Below, one piece after another: positions 25,172 to 35,020 of a DNA stretch of 64,000 nucleotides. Position 1 is the stretch's first letter; each line of letters opens with the position of its first letter. The stretch comes from Actimicrobium sp034313845 (GTDB lineage Bacteria > Pseudomonadota > Gammaproteobacteria > Burkholderiales > Burkholderiaceae_D): assembly GCF_034313845.1 (NCBI RefSeq), contig NZ_JAVIWN010000003.1, one strand, 5' to 3'. The notes under the pieces are model-generated. The model made no database searches, had not been told where the DNA came from, and saw nothing but the letters and a program-made list of their open reading frames with translations. A program made the translations under genes and the position numbers.

Positions 25172-26583
25172 AACACAAAGTCAAACACATTCATTTCGTC
25201 GGCATCGGTGGCAGCGGCATGAGCGGCATTGCCGAAGTGCTGCTCAATCTCGGCTACGTGATTTCCGGCTCCGATCTCGGCAGCAATGCCGCGACCCGCC
25301 GCCTGGCCGACCTCGGTGCCAACGTCCTGCTCGGCCATGATGCGGCCAACATCGGGTCGGCCGACGCCATCGTCACCTCGACTGCCGTCAAGGATGACAA
25401 TCCCGAAGTCATCGCCGGGCGCGAGCGGCACATTCCGATCGTGCCACGCGCCTTGATGCTGGCCGAGCTGATGCGTCTCAAGCGCGGCATCGCAATCGCC
25501 GGCACGCACGGCAAGACCACCACCACCAGTCTGGTTGCCAGCGTGCTGGCGCAGGGCGGGCTCGATCCGACCTTCGTCATCGGCGGTCGTCTTACCAGCG
25601 CCGGGGCCAATGCCAAGCTCGGTGCCGGGGACTTCATCGTCGCCGAAGCCGATGAATCCGATGCGTCGTTCCTGAACCTGTCACCGGTCATCGAGGTCAT
25701 TACCAACATCGATGCCGATCACATGGAAACCTACGAGCATGATTTCAACAAGCTCAAGCAAGCCTTTGTCGACTTCACGCTGCGCTTGCCGTTTTATGGC
25801 ATCGCCGTGCTGTGTCTTGATGATGTGCATGTGCGCGAAATCATGCCGCAGATCCCCAAGCCGATCATGACTTATGGCTTCCACGAAGACGCCGACGTGC
25901 GCGCCATCGATGCGCGCGCAGTCGGTGGCGTGATGGAATTCACGGTGATCCAGGACGGCTATCCGGCCTTGCCGATCTGTCTGAATCAGCCCGGCATGCA
26001 CAACGTCCAGAACGCCTGCGCAGCCATTGCGATCGCGCGCGAACTGAGTGTGGCTGACAGCGACACGCAGAAAGCGCTGGCCGAATTCAACGGCGTTGGC
26101 CGCCGCTTTACCCGTTATGGCGAAATCGCTTTTGCCGGTCGCGAGGGCAAGCCGGGCGGCACCTTTGCACTGGTCGACGACTATGGCCATCATCCGGTCG
26201 AGACCGCCGCCACGTTGTCGGCAGCACGCGGCGCGTATCCGGGGCGCCGGCTGGTGCTGGCGTTCCAGCCGCATCGCTACACGCGCACGCGCGACCTGTT
26301 TGAAGATTTCATCAAGGTGCTTTCGAGTACCGATGCACTGGTGCTGGCTGAAGTGTATGCCGCCGGCGAACAACCGATCGTCGCCGCCGATGGCCGGGCG
26401 CTGGCGCATGCGTTACGTGTCGTCGGCAAGGTCGAGCCGGTGTTTGTCGAGGCCATTGCCGACATGCCAGAGACCATCATGAACATGCTGCGCGACGGTG
26501 ACGTCGTCATCACGATGGGCGCCGGTTCGATTAGTGGCGTGCCCGCCAGACTGACCCAATTTTCAGCACAGGAAGCCGCATGA
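25168..26583 (+). CDS. murC: UDP-N-acetylmuramate:L-alanine ligase MurC
   Basis: First stem-peptide ligase. A protein of 471 residues with the N-terminal GIGGSGMSGIAEVL (about 11), the ATP loop GTHGKTTTTSL (from G112), EADESDASF (about 172) and the C-terminal DDYGHHPVE. All are expected family motifs. Overlaps murG and ddl by ATGA. Confidence 0.97.
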   Translation: MKHKVKHIHFVGIGGSGMSGIAEVLLNLGYVISGSDLGSNAATRRLADLGANVLLGHDAANIGSADAIVTSTAVKDDNPEVIAGRERHIPIVPRALMLAELMRLKRGIAIAGTHGKTTTTSLVASVLAQGGLDPTFVIGGRLTSAGANAKLGAGDFIVAEADESDASFLNLSPVIEVITNIDADHMETYEHDFNKLKQAFVDFTLRLPFYGIAVLCLDDVHVREIMPQIPKPIMTYGFHEDADVRAIDARAVGGVMEFTVIQDGYPALPICLNQPGMHNVQNACAAIAIARELSVADSDTQKALAEFNGVGRRFTRYGEIAFAGREGKPGGTFALVDDYGHHPVETAATLSAARGAYPGRRLVLAFQPHRYTRTRDLFEDFIKVLSSTDALVLAEVYAAGEQPIVAADGRALAHALRVVGKVEPVFVEAIADMPETIMNMLRDGDVVITMGAGSISGVPARLTQFSAQEAA

Positions 26584-27554
26584 CACTGACCACTCTCGCA
26601 TCACAATTGGGCAAGGTAGGCGTGCTGCTCGGTGGCCATTCGGCCGAGCGCGACGTCTCGCTGATGTCAGGCCAGGGCGTGCTGGCGGCATTGCGCAGCA
26701 AGGGTATCGACGCGCATCCGTTCGATCCGGCCGAGCGTTCGCTGGCCGAACTGGCGGCCGAACAGTTCGACCGTGTCTTCATTGCGCTGCATGGCCGCTT
26801 CGGCGAAGACGGCACCCTGCAAGGTGCGCTGGAGTTGCTGGGCATTCCCTACACCGGCTCCGGCGTGATGGCCTCGGCAATCGCGATGGACAAGGTCATG
26901 ACCAAGCGCATCTGGCTCAGTCATGATTTGCCGACCCCGCGTTTCCTGGTGCTCGATGCCAAGACCCCGGCCGACGTGCTCGATGAAGTGCCGCAAGAAC
27001 TCGGTTTGCCATTGATGCTGAAAGCACCGCACGAAGGTTCGACCATCGGGATTGCCAAGGTGGTTGTCGATGCCGACATGCATGCCGGTTTTGCGCTGTG
27101 CGCAAAGTACGACAGCGTGGTGCTGGCCGAAGAATTCATTAGCGGGCGCGAGATCACGGTCCCGGTGCTCGGGTCCGGTCACGGTGCGCGTGCGCTGCCG
27201 ATCGTCGAGATCCGCGCGCCCGAAGGCAATTACGATTACGAGCACAAATACTTCAGCGACGAGACCGTCTATCTGTGTCCGGCACCGCTGTCCGATGAGG
27301 ACACGGTCAGCTTGCAAGACCTCGCAGTACGCGCTTTCAATGCGGTTGGCTGCACCGGCTGGGGCCGCGTCGACATCATGCTGCGCGCCAGTGACAACGC
27401 GCCGTTCCTGCTCGAAGTCAATACCTCTCCCGGCATGACCGGTCATTCGCTGGTGCCGATGGCCGCCAAGGCAGCGGGCATCAGCTACGAAGATGTCTGC
27501 GTCGAGATCCTGTCGACGGCCCGGCTTGACAACGCACTTCCTTCTTCAACCTGA
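26580..27554 (+). CDS. ddl: D-alanine:D-alanine ligase
   Basis: ATP-grasp enzyme that makes D-Ala-D-Ala for MurF. A protein of 324 residues with LGGHSAERDVSLMSG at about 13-27, LHGRFGEDGTLQG (about 63), the ATP-grasp lid region and EVNTSPGMTGHSLVP near 280. Ser-Ala-Glu in the first motif fits a D-Ala:D-Ala, not D-Ala:D-Lac, ligase. Overlaps murC by ATGA. ftsQ follows after 22 bases. Confidence 0.96.
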   Translation: MTLTTLASQLGKVGVLLGGHSAERDVSLMSGQGVLAALRSKGIDAHPFDPAERSLAELAAEQFDRVFIALHGRFGEDGTLQGALELLGIPYTGSGVMASAIAMDKVMTKRIWLSHDLPTPRFLVLDAKTPADVLDEVPQELGLPLMLKAPHEGSTIGIAKVVVDADMHAGFALCAKYDSVVLAEEFISGREITVPVLGSGHGARALPIVEIRAPEGNYDYEHKYFSDETVYLCPAPLSDEDTVSLQDLAVRAFNAVGCTGWGRVDIMLRASDNAPFLLEVNTSPGMTGHSLVPMAAKAAGISYEDVCVEILSTARLDNALPSST

Positions 27555-27576
27555 CCAGAACGGACCCGACACGATC

Positions 27577-28356
27577 ATGTGGCAAGACATCAAACTGCTC
27601 AACGCAACGGCGAACACGCTGCTCGGCGCGCTGCTGCTGGTGCTGCTCGCCTCCGGCGTCTGGTGGCTTGCGCAACGGCCGATGTTCACGCTCAAGGTAA
27701 TCCATGTCGAGGGCATCGCCGATGTACAGCTGTTGCATGTCAATGCGCTGACGATCAAGGCCACCGCGCTGCCGCGCATCAAGGGTAATTTTTTCACGGC
27801 CAATCTGAATACGGTACGGCAAGCATTTGAAGCGGTGCCGTGGGTGCGCAGGGCGAGTGTGCGGCGCGAATGGCCGAACCGGCTGGTGGTCAAGCTTGAA
27901 GAACATGAGCCGCTCGGCACCTGGGGCGATGAAGGCCGCTTGTTGTCGGTGGCGGGCGATGTGTTCACGGCCAATCTGGCCGAGGCCGAGGAGAACGGTC
28001 AGCTGCCCGAATTCAACGGCCCGGCTGGCAGCGAAAAAGAAGTCGTCGCACGTTTTGCGGAGCTGCAAGCCTGGTTCGTCCCGGTCAATCTCGCGCCGGA
28101 AAGTCTGACGCTGTCGAGCCGCTATGCCTGGTCGGTCAAGCTCAATAACGGCATGACGGTCGAACTCGGACGCGAGCAGACCAGGACCACCTTGCAGGAA
28201 CGGGTGGCCCGCCTGATCGGTATCTATCCGCAACTGGTAGCGCGATTGCAGGACCGCATCGACAGCGTCGACTTGCGCTATCCGAACGGCATGGCGCTGA
28301 AAGCCAGCGGGCTGGTCTCGGGCGCACTCAAGAGCGGGGCACCACGCAAAAAATGA
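27577..28356 (+). CDS. ftsQ: Cell division protein FtsQ
   Basis: Bitopic divisome protein that recruits FtsB and FtsL. A protein of 259 residues: a short cytoplasmic tail, a membrane helix (about 14-33), a POTRA domain (FTLKVIHVEG from about 39), then a beta domain ending with PNGMALKASG. The ATG at 27577 starts the conserved MWQDIKLLN; the longer in-frame extension lies inside ddl. Only a weak Shine-Dalgarno is seen, which suggests coupling to ddl. Confidence 0.94.
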   Translation: MWQDIKLLNATANTLLGALLLVLLASGVWWLAQRPMFTLKVIHVEGIADVQLLHVNALTIKATALPRIKGNFFTANLNTVRQAFEAVPWVRRASVRREWPNRLVVKLEEHEPLGTWGDEGRLLSVAGDVFTANLAEAEENGQLPEFNGPAGSEKEVVARFAELQAWFVPVNLAPESLTLSSRYAWSVKLNNGMTVELGREQTRTTLQERVARLIGIYPQLVARLQDRIDSVDLRYPNGMALKASGLVSGALKSGAPRKK

Positions 28357-28411
28357 ATTCCTTTATCCACAACAGCAACCAGCACATCACCATCACGGCA
28401 AGCAGAACAAC

Positions 28412-29644
28412 ATGACAAAAGACGCAAAGAATCTGATCGTGGGACTCGATATCGGCACCTCGAAAGTAGTGGCCGTCGTGGCCGAGGTCATGCCGAACGG
28501 TCGCCATGAAGTCATCGGTCTGGGCCAGCACGAATCGAAAGGATTGAAGAAGGGTGTGGTCGTCAATATCGAAGCGACGGTCGAATCGATCCAGCGCGCG
28601 CTCGAAGAAGCCGAACTGATGGCCGACTGCAAGATCCGCAATGTGTATGCCGGGATTGCCGGTAGCCATATCCGCAGTTTCAATTCGAGCGGCATGGTCG
28701 CCATCAAGGACAAGGAAGTCACCGCTGCCGACGTGGCCCGCGTGATCGAAACCGCGAAGGCAGTCAACATCCCGACCGACCAGCAATTGCTGCATACGGT
28801 GCCGCAGGAATTCATCGTCGATAACCAGGAAGACGTGCGCGAACCGATCGGCATGAGCGGTATCCGTCTCGAAGTCAAAGTGCACATCGTTACCGGTGCG
28901 GTATCGGCGGTACAGAACATCGTCAAGTGCGTGCGCCGTTGCGGTCTTGAAGTGTCGGATCTGATCCTGCAGCCGATGGCCTCGGCCGACGCGGTGCTGA
29001 CCCCGGATGAAAAAGAGCTGGGCGTGGTGCTCATCGATATCGGTGGCGGCACGACCGATGTCGCGATCTTCACCGAAGGCGCCATCCGCCACACCGCCGT
29101 GATCCCGATCGCTGGCGACCAGATCACCAACGATATCGCGATGGCGTTACGCACGCCGACTTCGGAAGCCGAAGAAATCAAGCTGCGCTACGGCGTGGCC
29201 AAGCAAGTGCTGGCCGATCCGGGCGAGACGCTGGAAGTGCCGGGACTGGGCGACCGCGGTCCGCGCAATTTGTCGCGCCAGGCGCTGGCCGCCGTGATCG
29301 AACCGCGCATCGAAGAACTGTTTGCGCTGGTGCATCAGGTGGTGCGCGAATCCGGTTACGAAGAAGTGCTGTCGTCGGGCATCGTGCTCACCGGTGGCTC
29401 GGCCATGATGCCGGGCATGGTCGAACTGGCCGAAGATATTTTCCTCAAGCCGGCGCGCCTGGGGACACCGGAATACAACGGGCAACTCGCCGATGTCGTG
29501 CGCAGTCCGCGTTACGCGACGGTGCTGGGCTTGTTGCTCGAAGCGAAAAAACAATATTTACGAGGCAATGTCGTCACGCGTCAGGATGGTTCGGTGAAGG
29601 CGGTATGGCATCGCATGAAGGAATGGTTTTTGGGGAATTTCTGA
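28412..29644 (+). CDS. ftsA: Cell division protein FtsA
   Basis: Actin-like ATPase that anchors FtsZ to the membrane. A protein of 410 residues with phosphate loops VGLDIGTSKVVAVVAE (about 10-25) and LIDIGGGTTDVAIF (about 205), the 1C domain in between, and a C-terminal amphipathic helix (AVWHRMKEWFLGNF) that binds the membrane. It lies 55 bases after ftsQ. Confidence 0.97.
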   Translation: MTKDAKNLIVGLDIGTSKVVAVVAEVMPNGRHEVIGLGQHESKGLKKGVVVNIEATVESIQRALEEAELMADCKIRNVYAGIAGSHIRSFNSSGMVAIKDKEVTAADVARVIETAKAVNIPTDQQLLHTVPQEFIVDNQEDVREPIGMSGIRLEVKVHIVTGAVSAVQNIVKCVRRCGLEVSDLILQPMASADAVLTPDEKELGVVLIDIGGGTTDVAIFTEGAIRHTAVIPIAGDQITNDIAMALRTPTSEAEEIKLRYGVAKQVLADPGETLEVPGLGDRGPRNLSRQALAAVIEPRIEELFALVHQVVRESGYEEVLSSGIVLTGGSAMMPGMVELAEDIFLKPARLGTPEYNGQLADVVRSPRYATVLGLLLEAKKQYLRGNVVTRQDGSVKAVWHRMKEWFLGNF

Positions 29645-29828
29645 GGACGCAATCGTTACACGACGTCCGTTACATGAAGCGGGTTTGGTTGTTGAATTTG
29701 CAGTGCAAAGCTGTCGGTTTTAAAAACTTATTTTGAATATTGAGTCACCACGCAGTTTGTAGTCGCTAGGCGTCACCCAGTACGTGATGCCTACCGACTG
29801 ACAACTGCCTACCCTTTAAGGAACTACC

Positions 29829-31034
29829 ATGGAAATCGAACTGCTGGAAAATGCTTCACTGGGTACCGTCATCAAGGTTGTCGGCATCGGTGGTGCCGGT
29901 GGCAATGCGGTGCAGCACATGATCAACAAAGGCGTCTCCGGCGTCGAGTTCATCGCCGCCAATACCGATGCGCAGGCACTGAAAAATTCCAAAGCCCACA
30001 ACATCATCCAGATCGGCGAAACCGGTCTGGGTGCCGGCATGAAACCGGCCGTTGGTCGTCAGCTGGCCGAAGAATCACGCGGCCGGATTGAAGATGCGTT
30101 GCGCGGCGCGCACATGGTCTTCATCGCCGCCGGCATGGGTGGCGGCACGGGCACCGGCGCCGCTCCTATCATTGCGCAGATTGCCAAGGAGCAGGGCGCA
30201 CTGACCGTCGCCGTGGTCTCGAAGCCGTTTTCGTATGAAGGCCAGAAGTGCATGGACATCGCCGACGAAGGTCTGGAAGCGCTGTCGCAGCATGTCGATT
30301 CGCTGATCATCATCCTCAATGAAAAGCTCGAAGAGATCTACGAAGATGACAGCATGATCGAATGGCTGCAGCATGCCGACGATGTACTCAACAATGCCGT
30401 TGCCGGGATTGCCGAGATCATCAACGTGCCGGGTCATATCAACGTCGACTTCAACGATGTCAAGACCATCATGGGCGAGCAGGGCAAGGCGATGATGGGT
30501 ACCGCCACCGCTTCGGGTGTCGATCGTGCACGGATTGCGGCAGAACAAGCCGTGGCCTCGCCACTGCTCGACGGGATCGATCTGTCCGGCGCGCGCGGCG
30601 TGCTGGTCAATGTCACTGCCAGCCGCAGCCTCAAGGGCAAGGAAATCAAGGAAGTCATGGCCACCGTGCGCGCTTTTGCGGCGGCTGATGCCTCGATCGC
30701 ACAAGGGATCGCTTACGACGATGCGATGGGCGACGATATCCGCGTCACCGTGGTGGCAACCGGTCTGGGTCGTGCACGCAAGAACGTGCAACTGGTTCCG
30801 ACGCCGATGCTGCGTACCGGCACCCACAACGAGCCGATGATTGGCCATGCCGCCATCAACTCGGGTATGGTCGGTTCGTCGATGGGCAATGGCAAGGCGT
30901 CGGGTTCGTTCGAGGGCTTGAAAGCGCCAGCAGTCTGGCGTCGCGAGTCGGCCTCGGAGACAGTGCGTGCGCTGGAAAAAAATGGCATGGAAACCTACGA
31001 CATTCCGGCCTTCCTGCGCAAGCAGGCAGACTGA
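29829..31034 (+). CDS. ftsZ: Cell division GTPase FtsZ
   Basis: Tubulin-like GTPase that forms the Z ring. A protein of 401 residues. The tubulin signature G104-G-G-T-G-T-G110 is intact. The T7-loop residues and a conserved C-terminal peptide (YDIPAFLRKQ) that binds FtsA and other partners are present. AAGGA lies seven bases before the ATG. The 184-bp gap from ftsA is the largest in the dcw cluster and is more A+T-rich, so an extra ftsZ promoter is likely, although I cannot fix its hexamers. Confidence 0.97.
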   Translation: MEIELLENASLGTVIKVVGIGGAGGNAVQHMINKGVSGVEFIAANTDAQALKNSKAHNIIQIGETGLGAGMKPAVGRQLAEESRGRIEDALRGAHMVFIAAGMGGGTGTGAAPIIAQIAKEQGALTVAVVSKPFSYEGQKCMDIADEGLEALSQHVDSLIIILNEKLEEIYEDDSMIEWLQHADDVLNNAVAGIAEIINVPGHINVDFNDVKTIMGEQGKAMMGTATASGVDRARIAAEQAVASPLLDGIDLSGARGVLVNVTASRSLKGKEIKEVMATVRAFAAADASIAQGIAYDDAMGDDIRVTVVATGLGRARKNVQLVPTPMLRTGTHNEPMIGHAAINSGMVGSSMGNGKASGSFEGLKAPAVWRRESASETVRALEKNGMETYDIPAFLRKQAD

Positions 31035-31164
31035 TGCCGGGCGCGGGCACCGCTTCATTGTGCCCGCGCGTCGGACAATCTTTATGCAAGCAGCGAGCCA
31101 TACCTGATCAGACACGATTGAATTGTGTACTATTGAATTTCTTACCCAACACGAAAGGATCACC

Positions 31165-31671
31165 ATGACCATCCAGATCGGCGACCACCTGCCTGAAGGC
31201 AAACTGGCAGAATTCATCGAAGTCGAATCCGCAGGATGTACGCTCGGCCCGAATACCTTCGCGCTGTCGGACCTGACCAAAGGCAAGAAAATTGCCGTGT
31301 TCGGATTGCCCGGTGCTTATACGCCAACCTGTTCGGCGCAGCATGTTCCAGGCTACCTGGAGCACGCGGCCGATCTGAAAGCCAAGGGCGTCGACGAGAT
31401 CTGGTGCGTGTCGGTCAATGATGCGTTCGTGATGGGTGCCTGGGGCCGCGAGCAAAAAGCCACTGGCGTGATCCGCATGCTGGCAGACGGCAATGCCGAT
31501 TTTTGCAAGTCGCTCGGCCTCGACGCTGACTTCAGCAAGTTCGGCATGGGCACGCGTTCGCAGCGCTATTCGATGCTCCTCGACGATGGCGTAGTCAAGC
31601 AACTCAATGTCGAACAAGCTGGCAAGTTTGAAGTCTCGAATGCTGAAACGCTGGTCGGTCAACTCGGCTGA
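31165..31671 (+). CDS. Peroxiredoxin, Prx5/AhpE-like glutaredoxin- or GSH-dependent type
   Basis: Thiol peroxidase of 168 residues. The peroxidatic cysteine is C56 in PGAYTPTCS. Cys25, Cys81 and Cys114 are the other cysteines, so an intramolecular resolving disulfide or external glutathione are both possible. AAAGGA precedes the ATG at 31165; a longer in-frame start at 31123 lacks a Shine-Dalgarno and conserved sequence. The position between ftsZ and lpxC is usual in Burkholderiales. A terminator follows, so lpxC is transcribed separately. Confidence 0.92.
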   Translation: MTIQIGDHLPEGKLAEFIEVESAGCTLGPNTFALSDLTKGKKIAVFGLPGAYTPTCSAQHVPGYLEHAADLKAKGVDEIWCVSVNDAFVMGAWGREQKATGVIRMLADGNADFCKSLGLDADFSKFGMGTRSQRYSMLLDDGVVKQLNVEQAGKFEVSNAETLVGQLG

Positions 31672-31693
31672 TTCATAGCAGGATGGGGATGAC

Positions 31694-31718
31694 ATGGCGC
31701 AGTGATGCGCCATTTTTT
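31694..31718 (+). terminator. Intrinsic terminator after the peroxiredoxin gene
   Basis: ATGGCGCA (31694-31701) pairs with TGCGCCAT (31706-31713) around GTGA and is followed by a T-run. Confidence 0.85.
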
Positions 31719-31774
31719 GTTGGTTCCGACCGCACGCACGGACTTGCTCTGCGTGTACCCGTATTGGTCACGCC

Positions 31775-32710
31775 ATGCTCAAACAACGTACTGTCAAACA
31801 ACTGGTCAAGAGCGTCGGCGTCGGCCTGCATTCAGGCACCAAGGTCGCGCTGACGTTGCGCCCGGCACCCCCCGATAGCGGGATCCTGTTTCGCCGGGTT
31901 GATCTCGATCCGCCGGTAGAACTGCCGGCCAGCGCCATGGGGGTGGGCGACACCCGGATGGCATCGACGCTGGACAATCAGGGCGTCAAGGTATCGACCG
32001 TCGAGCATCTGATGTCGGCCTGTGCCGGCCTGGGTATCGACAACCTGATCGTTGACGTCACCGCCGAAGAAATTCCGATCATGGATGGCTCTGCTTCCTC
32101 CTTTGTCTATCTGCTGCAGCAAGCCGGTTTGCAGGAGCAGGAAGCGGCGCGCAAATTCATCCGCGTCTTGCGCCCCATCGAAGTCTCCGAAGGTGACGGT
32201 GCAGCGCGCAAGTGGGCGCGGCTGGAGCCGATGAATGGTTTCAAGCTGAAGTTTTTCATCGAGTTCAATCACCCTGCGGTCGATGGCACCGGCCAGACCG
32301 CCGAGGTTGATTTCGAGATTGAATCGTATGTGAAGGAAGTATCGCGGGCGCGTACCTTCGGTTTCATGCAGGATGTCGAAATGTTGCGCGGGATGGGATT
32401 GGCGCGCGGCGGCTCGCTCGAAAACGCGATCGTGATGGATGAGTACCGCATCCTCAATACCGATGGCCTGCGCTACGATAACGAATTCGTGCGCCACAAG
32501 ATTCTCGATGCCATCGGTGACCTGTACCTGATTGGTCATCCGCTGCTGGCCAGCTATGTCGCGCACAAATCCGGACATGGACTCAACAATCAATTGCTGC
32601 GGGCCTTGCTGGCGGCACCGGATTCCTACGAGATTGTCAGCTTCGCGTCGATCGACCAGGCACCGCCAACCTATGTGCGTCAGGCCACGCAGGAATGGAT
32701 GAGAAACTAG
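31775..32710 (+). CDS. lpxC: UDP-3-O-acyl-N-acetylglucosamine deacetylase LpxC
   Basis: Zinc enzyme for the committed step of lipid A synthesis. A protein of 311 residues. Zinc ligands are H78 (STVEHLMSA), H241 and D245 (RHKILDAIGDL). The catalytic His is in SGHGLNN near 268. The start MLKQRTVKQLVKSVGVGLHSG is the family N-terminus. Its TAG stop lies within the palindrome CTAG, which is also the stop of the reverse-strand glycosyltransferase gene, so the two genes end on the same four bases. Confidence 0.97.
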   Translation: MLKQRTVKQLVKSVGVGLHSGTKVALTLRPAPPDSGILFRRVDLDPPVELPASAMGVGDTRMASTLDNQGVKVSTVEHLMSACAGLGIDNLIVDVTAEEIPIMDGSASSFVYLLQQAGLQEQEAARKFIRVLRPIEVSEGDGAARKWARLEPMNGFKLKFFIEFNHPAVDGTGQTAEVDFEIESYVKEVSRARTFGFMQDVEMLRGMGLARGGSLENAIVMDEYRILNTDGLRYDNEFVRHKILDAIGDLYLIGHPLLASYVAHKSGHGLNNQLLRALLAAPDSYEIVSFASIDQAPPTYVRQATQEWMRN

Positions 32711-33450
32711 TTGCGTAAGCCTGCTTGCAGGCGTCTTTTTTTTCTGAATAGCCAGAGGCGTTTGCGCAGGCTGGTGCCGATGCGGTGGACTTCGCGCAGC
32801 AGTTTGCGCCGCACTGACAGCGCACTGTTGCCGGCCTGGCCCAGTGTGGTCTCGAAGAGATCGTCATGCGATAGCACGTACGGCTCGATCCCCCTGATGG
32901 TCACGCCATGCTCCCACTCGCGGTCGATCGCCGTATCGATGGCCGCCGACATGACGGCGGTATAGCGCAGCAGACGTTCGGCGGCGACCCGGTTGAGCAG
33001 ATAGCCTTGCGTTCCGTTTGGCTGATTCAGGTAATCGACCAGTGCATAGGGTCCGGTAAGTCGTTGTACCGGAAAGGCTTCTTTTTTGAACATCGCGTAC
33101 AGACGGACGAATTGCCATTGCGCGTGCGCTGCACAGAGCGCCTCGACGACGCTGGTAAAGTCCGGCGACAGACCGACATCATCTTCGAGAACCAGGCAAA
33201 GCGCGTCGTCACTGGCAAGGAACTCGGTCCATACCGCACGGTGGCTTAAATAGCAGCCCATCTCGCCGGGACGCAGGTCGATGCCGCTGTAGGCCAGTCG
33301 TCGCTTGCGGTCGTAAATGGCCGGCCAGCTGGTGTTGACCCGTATGGCGTCGAAGAACCGGTATGGCAGGTCATGCTGTTCAAACTGCCGGCGCATGAAG
33401 GCACGTCGATCCAGTTGGTCCGGCAACGAAATGCAGTCAATACGGATCAC
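32707..33450 (-). CDS. Glycosyltransferase family 25 (LPS biosynthesis)
   Basis: A 247-residue cytoplasmic sugar transferase of the GT25/LgtF-LpsA type. Family marks are CISLPDQLDRR at the N-terminus, LRPGEMGCYLSH (about 60-71) and the VLEDDV metal motif (about 87-92). The C-terminal 35 residues are very basic (RRKLLREVHRIG, RKRLWLFRKKRR), which suggests membrane association. The start is GTG and overlaps the O-antigen-ligase-like stop (GTGA). The pair likely adds and ligates sugars on LPS. Donor and acceptor cannot be read from sequence. Confidence 0.88.
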   Translation of the reverse strand: MIRIDCISLPDQLDRRAFMRRQFEQHDLPYRFFDAIRVNTSWPAIYDRKRRLAYSGIDLRPGEMGCYLSHRAVWTEFLASDDALCLVLEDDVGLSPDFTSVVEALCAAHAQWQFVRLYAMFKKEAFPVQRLTGPYALVDYLNQPNGTQGYLLNRVAAERLLRYTAVMSAAIDTAIDREWEHGVTIRGIEPYVLSHDDLFETTLGQAGNSALSVRRKLLREVHRIGTSLRKRLWLFRKKRRLQAGLRN

Positions 33451-34706
33451 GCGGCGACCTGTTTTTCCGCGTTATCCGCGTTATCCATGTAGGCCAGCAG
33501 CAGGCTGGTGACCAATCCGTAAAACATGATGGTCGGACGCCATATCAGGACCACGTCGACCAGGCCAGCGATGAGAAATCCGGTCGAAACAACAATGATC
33601 AACAGTGCCGGATTGGCTGCCGACGGCGCGCGGAAGTAACGCCTTCTGGCCGCGTCCAGCGGAACAAAATACAGCAGCATCAGAGCAAGCACACCGGCGA
33701 GGCCACCCTCGGCGGCGGATTTCAGGAATTCATTGTGCGGATGGGTGTACATGCCGAGATCGGACGGGGTGTCGCCAGCGACCTGGTACGTTTCCAGTTC
33801 CGCCTGAAAACGGTGATTGCCGATCCCGATCAGCGGGTGCGCGACAAACATCTTGCCGGCGAAGCGCCATAACTCGATACGGGTCGTCGCGGAGGTCATC
33901 GCGGTCTTGTCTTCTGAAACGTAATGTTCGATTTCGGTCAGCGTCTGATCCGAGCGCGACCACAGTGTGCTGTTCGAGACCACCGCGCCAATGATGAGCA
34001 ACACGGTCACCGCGCTAATCAGCAATGTCTTGATGCGTTTGTTTGGCAGCAGTAGCCAGAGTAGTACGCCGAGACACAATGCCAGCAGCAGGCCGCTGCG
34101 GGTTTGCGTGAGTAGCGGCACGGCCAGCGCGGTGCCAATCATCGGAATGGCCAGCCAGCGCCGTCGCAGCGATCCATCCGGTTGCACCAGCAGCGTAAGA
34201 GCGAGCGTGCCAAGAATCAGTGCGATCGAGGTATGCGGAATGATTCCCACAAAACCGTTGGGCAGCACGCTACGCGATAGTCCCAGCACATGCAGATGCC
34301 AGAACATCTGCGGTACCGTCACGAGCAGAAAAAGCAGGCAACTCCAGAGAAAGGGGCGGATCGAGGGGCGCAGCATCAGCACCGCAAAATAAACCGGGAT
34401 GCAGGCAACGAAGCGAGACACTTCATCCATGTCGCGCAGAGGCAATGGTTGTGGCAGGAAAAAATGTTGTGCTACCGCCAGCAGCAGCGGCACGCACAGC
34501 GCCAGCAACCAGGGCCAGCGACTGCGTGCGCAGGCCGCCTTCAGTGCGGCCGGACGCAATGCCAGGTAGCCACAGGAAAACGCGAACAAGGCAATGGATA
34601 ACGCCTCGTTCATGGTTTTGTTGAGGGCCAGTGAAATCGGGTACAGAAAAAACATCCATGCGAGTAGCGAGCGTGCGAATGCGTCGACAGATTTTTTTTG
34701 TGGCAC
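33447..34706 (-). CDS. O-antigen ligase/polymerase-like membrane protein (Wzy_C family)
   Basis: A 419-residue multispanning protein of about eleven helices with a large periplasmic loop holding the Wzy_C core (GIGNHRFQAELETY and YTHPHNEFLKSAAEGG). The H-x-x-N/H-N-E-F pattern is typical of WaaL O-antigen ligases and related polymerases. I use GTG at 34706 because GAAAGAA lies seven bases before it; a TTG at 34742 gives a longer but unsupported start. It is coupled to the downstream GT25 gene. Ligase versus polymerase cannot be decided here. Confidence 0.8.
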   Translation of the reverse strand: MPQKKSVDAFARSLLAWMFFLYPISLALNKTMNEALSIALFAFSCGYLALRPAALKAACARSRWPWLLALCVPLLLAVAQHFFLPQPLPLRDMDEVSRFVACIPVYFAVLMLRPSIRPFLWSCLLFLLVTVPQMFWHLHVLGLSRSVLPNGFVGIIPHTSIALILGTLALTLLVQPDGSLRRRWLAIPMIGTALAVPLLTQTRSGLLLALCLGVLLWLLLPNKRIKTLLISAVTVLLIIGAVVSNSTLWSRSDQTLTEIEHYVSEDKTAMTSATTRIELWRFAGKMFVAHPLIGIGNHRFQAELETYQVAGDTPSDLGMYTHPHNEFLKSAAEGGLAGVLALMLLYFVPLDAARRRYFRAPSAANPALLIIVVSTGFLIAGLVDVVLIWRPTIMFYGLVTSLLLAYMDNADNAEKQVAA

Positions 34707-35020
34707 TAAAGATTCTTTCAAACGGCAAGTCGTGCGCGCCAATGTTGTGGCGACTGACGCTCGGGGTTAATTGATGGTTACGAAGCCATTTGGTTGCTCG
34801 CGCAATGATTAAGCACGTGTCCGCATTGTGAATCCGTCCAGTCGAATCGTGCCATTGCTGCGACCAAGTATAACCGTCCGGGTTGTATAGCCAAAGAAGC
34901 CCGTGGTGTTTTGCAATCAAATGAGGAGGATTTTCGCTGTAACCGCGCGCAATAAGCCAATAGACTTGGCTTAAGTTTTTTATTTCCTGGTGACTATTTG
35001 GTTTGTACGGTTTGTGCGGT
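34707..35020. other. A+T-richer non-coding stretch with a 9-bp repeat
   Basis: No plausible gene on either strand. Base composition is visibly less G+C-rich than its flanks. It should contain the promoter of the reverse-strand LPS pair. At its right edge (34998-35033) four imperfect 9-bp units (TTGGTTTGT, ACGGTTTGT, GCGGTTTAT, GCAGTTTGT) run into the 3' end of dciA. Confidence 0.6.
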
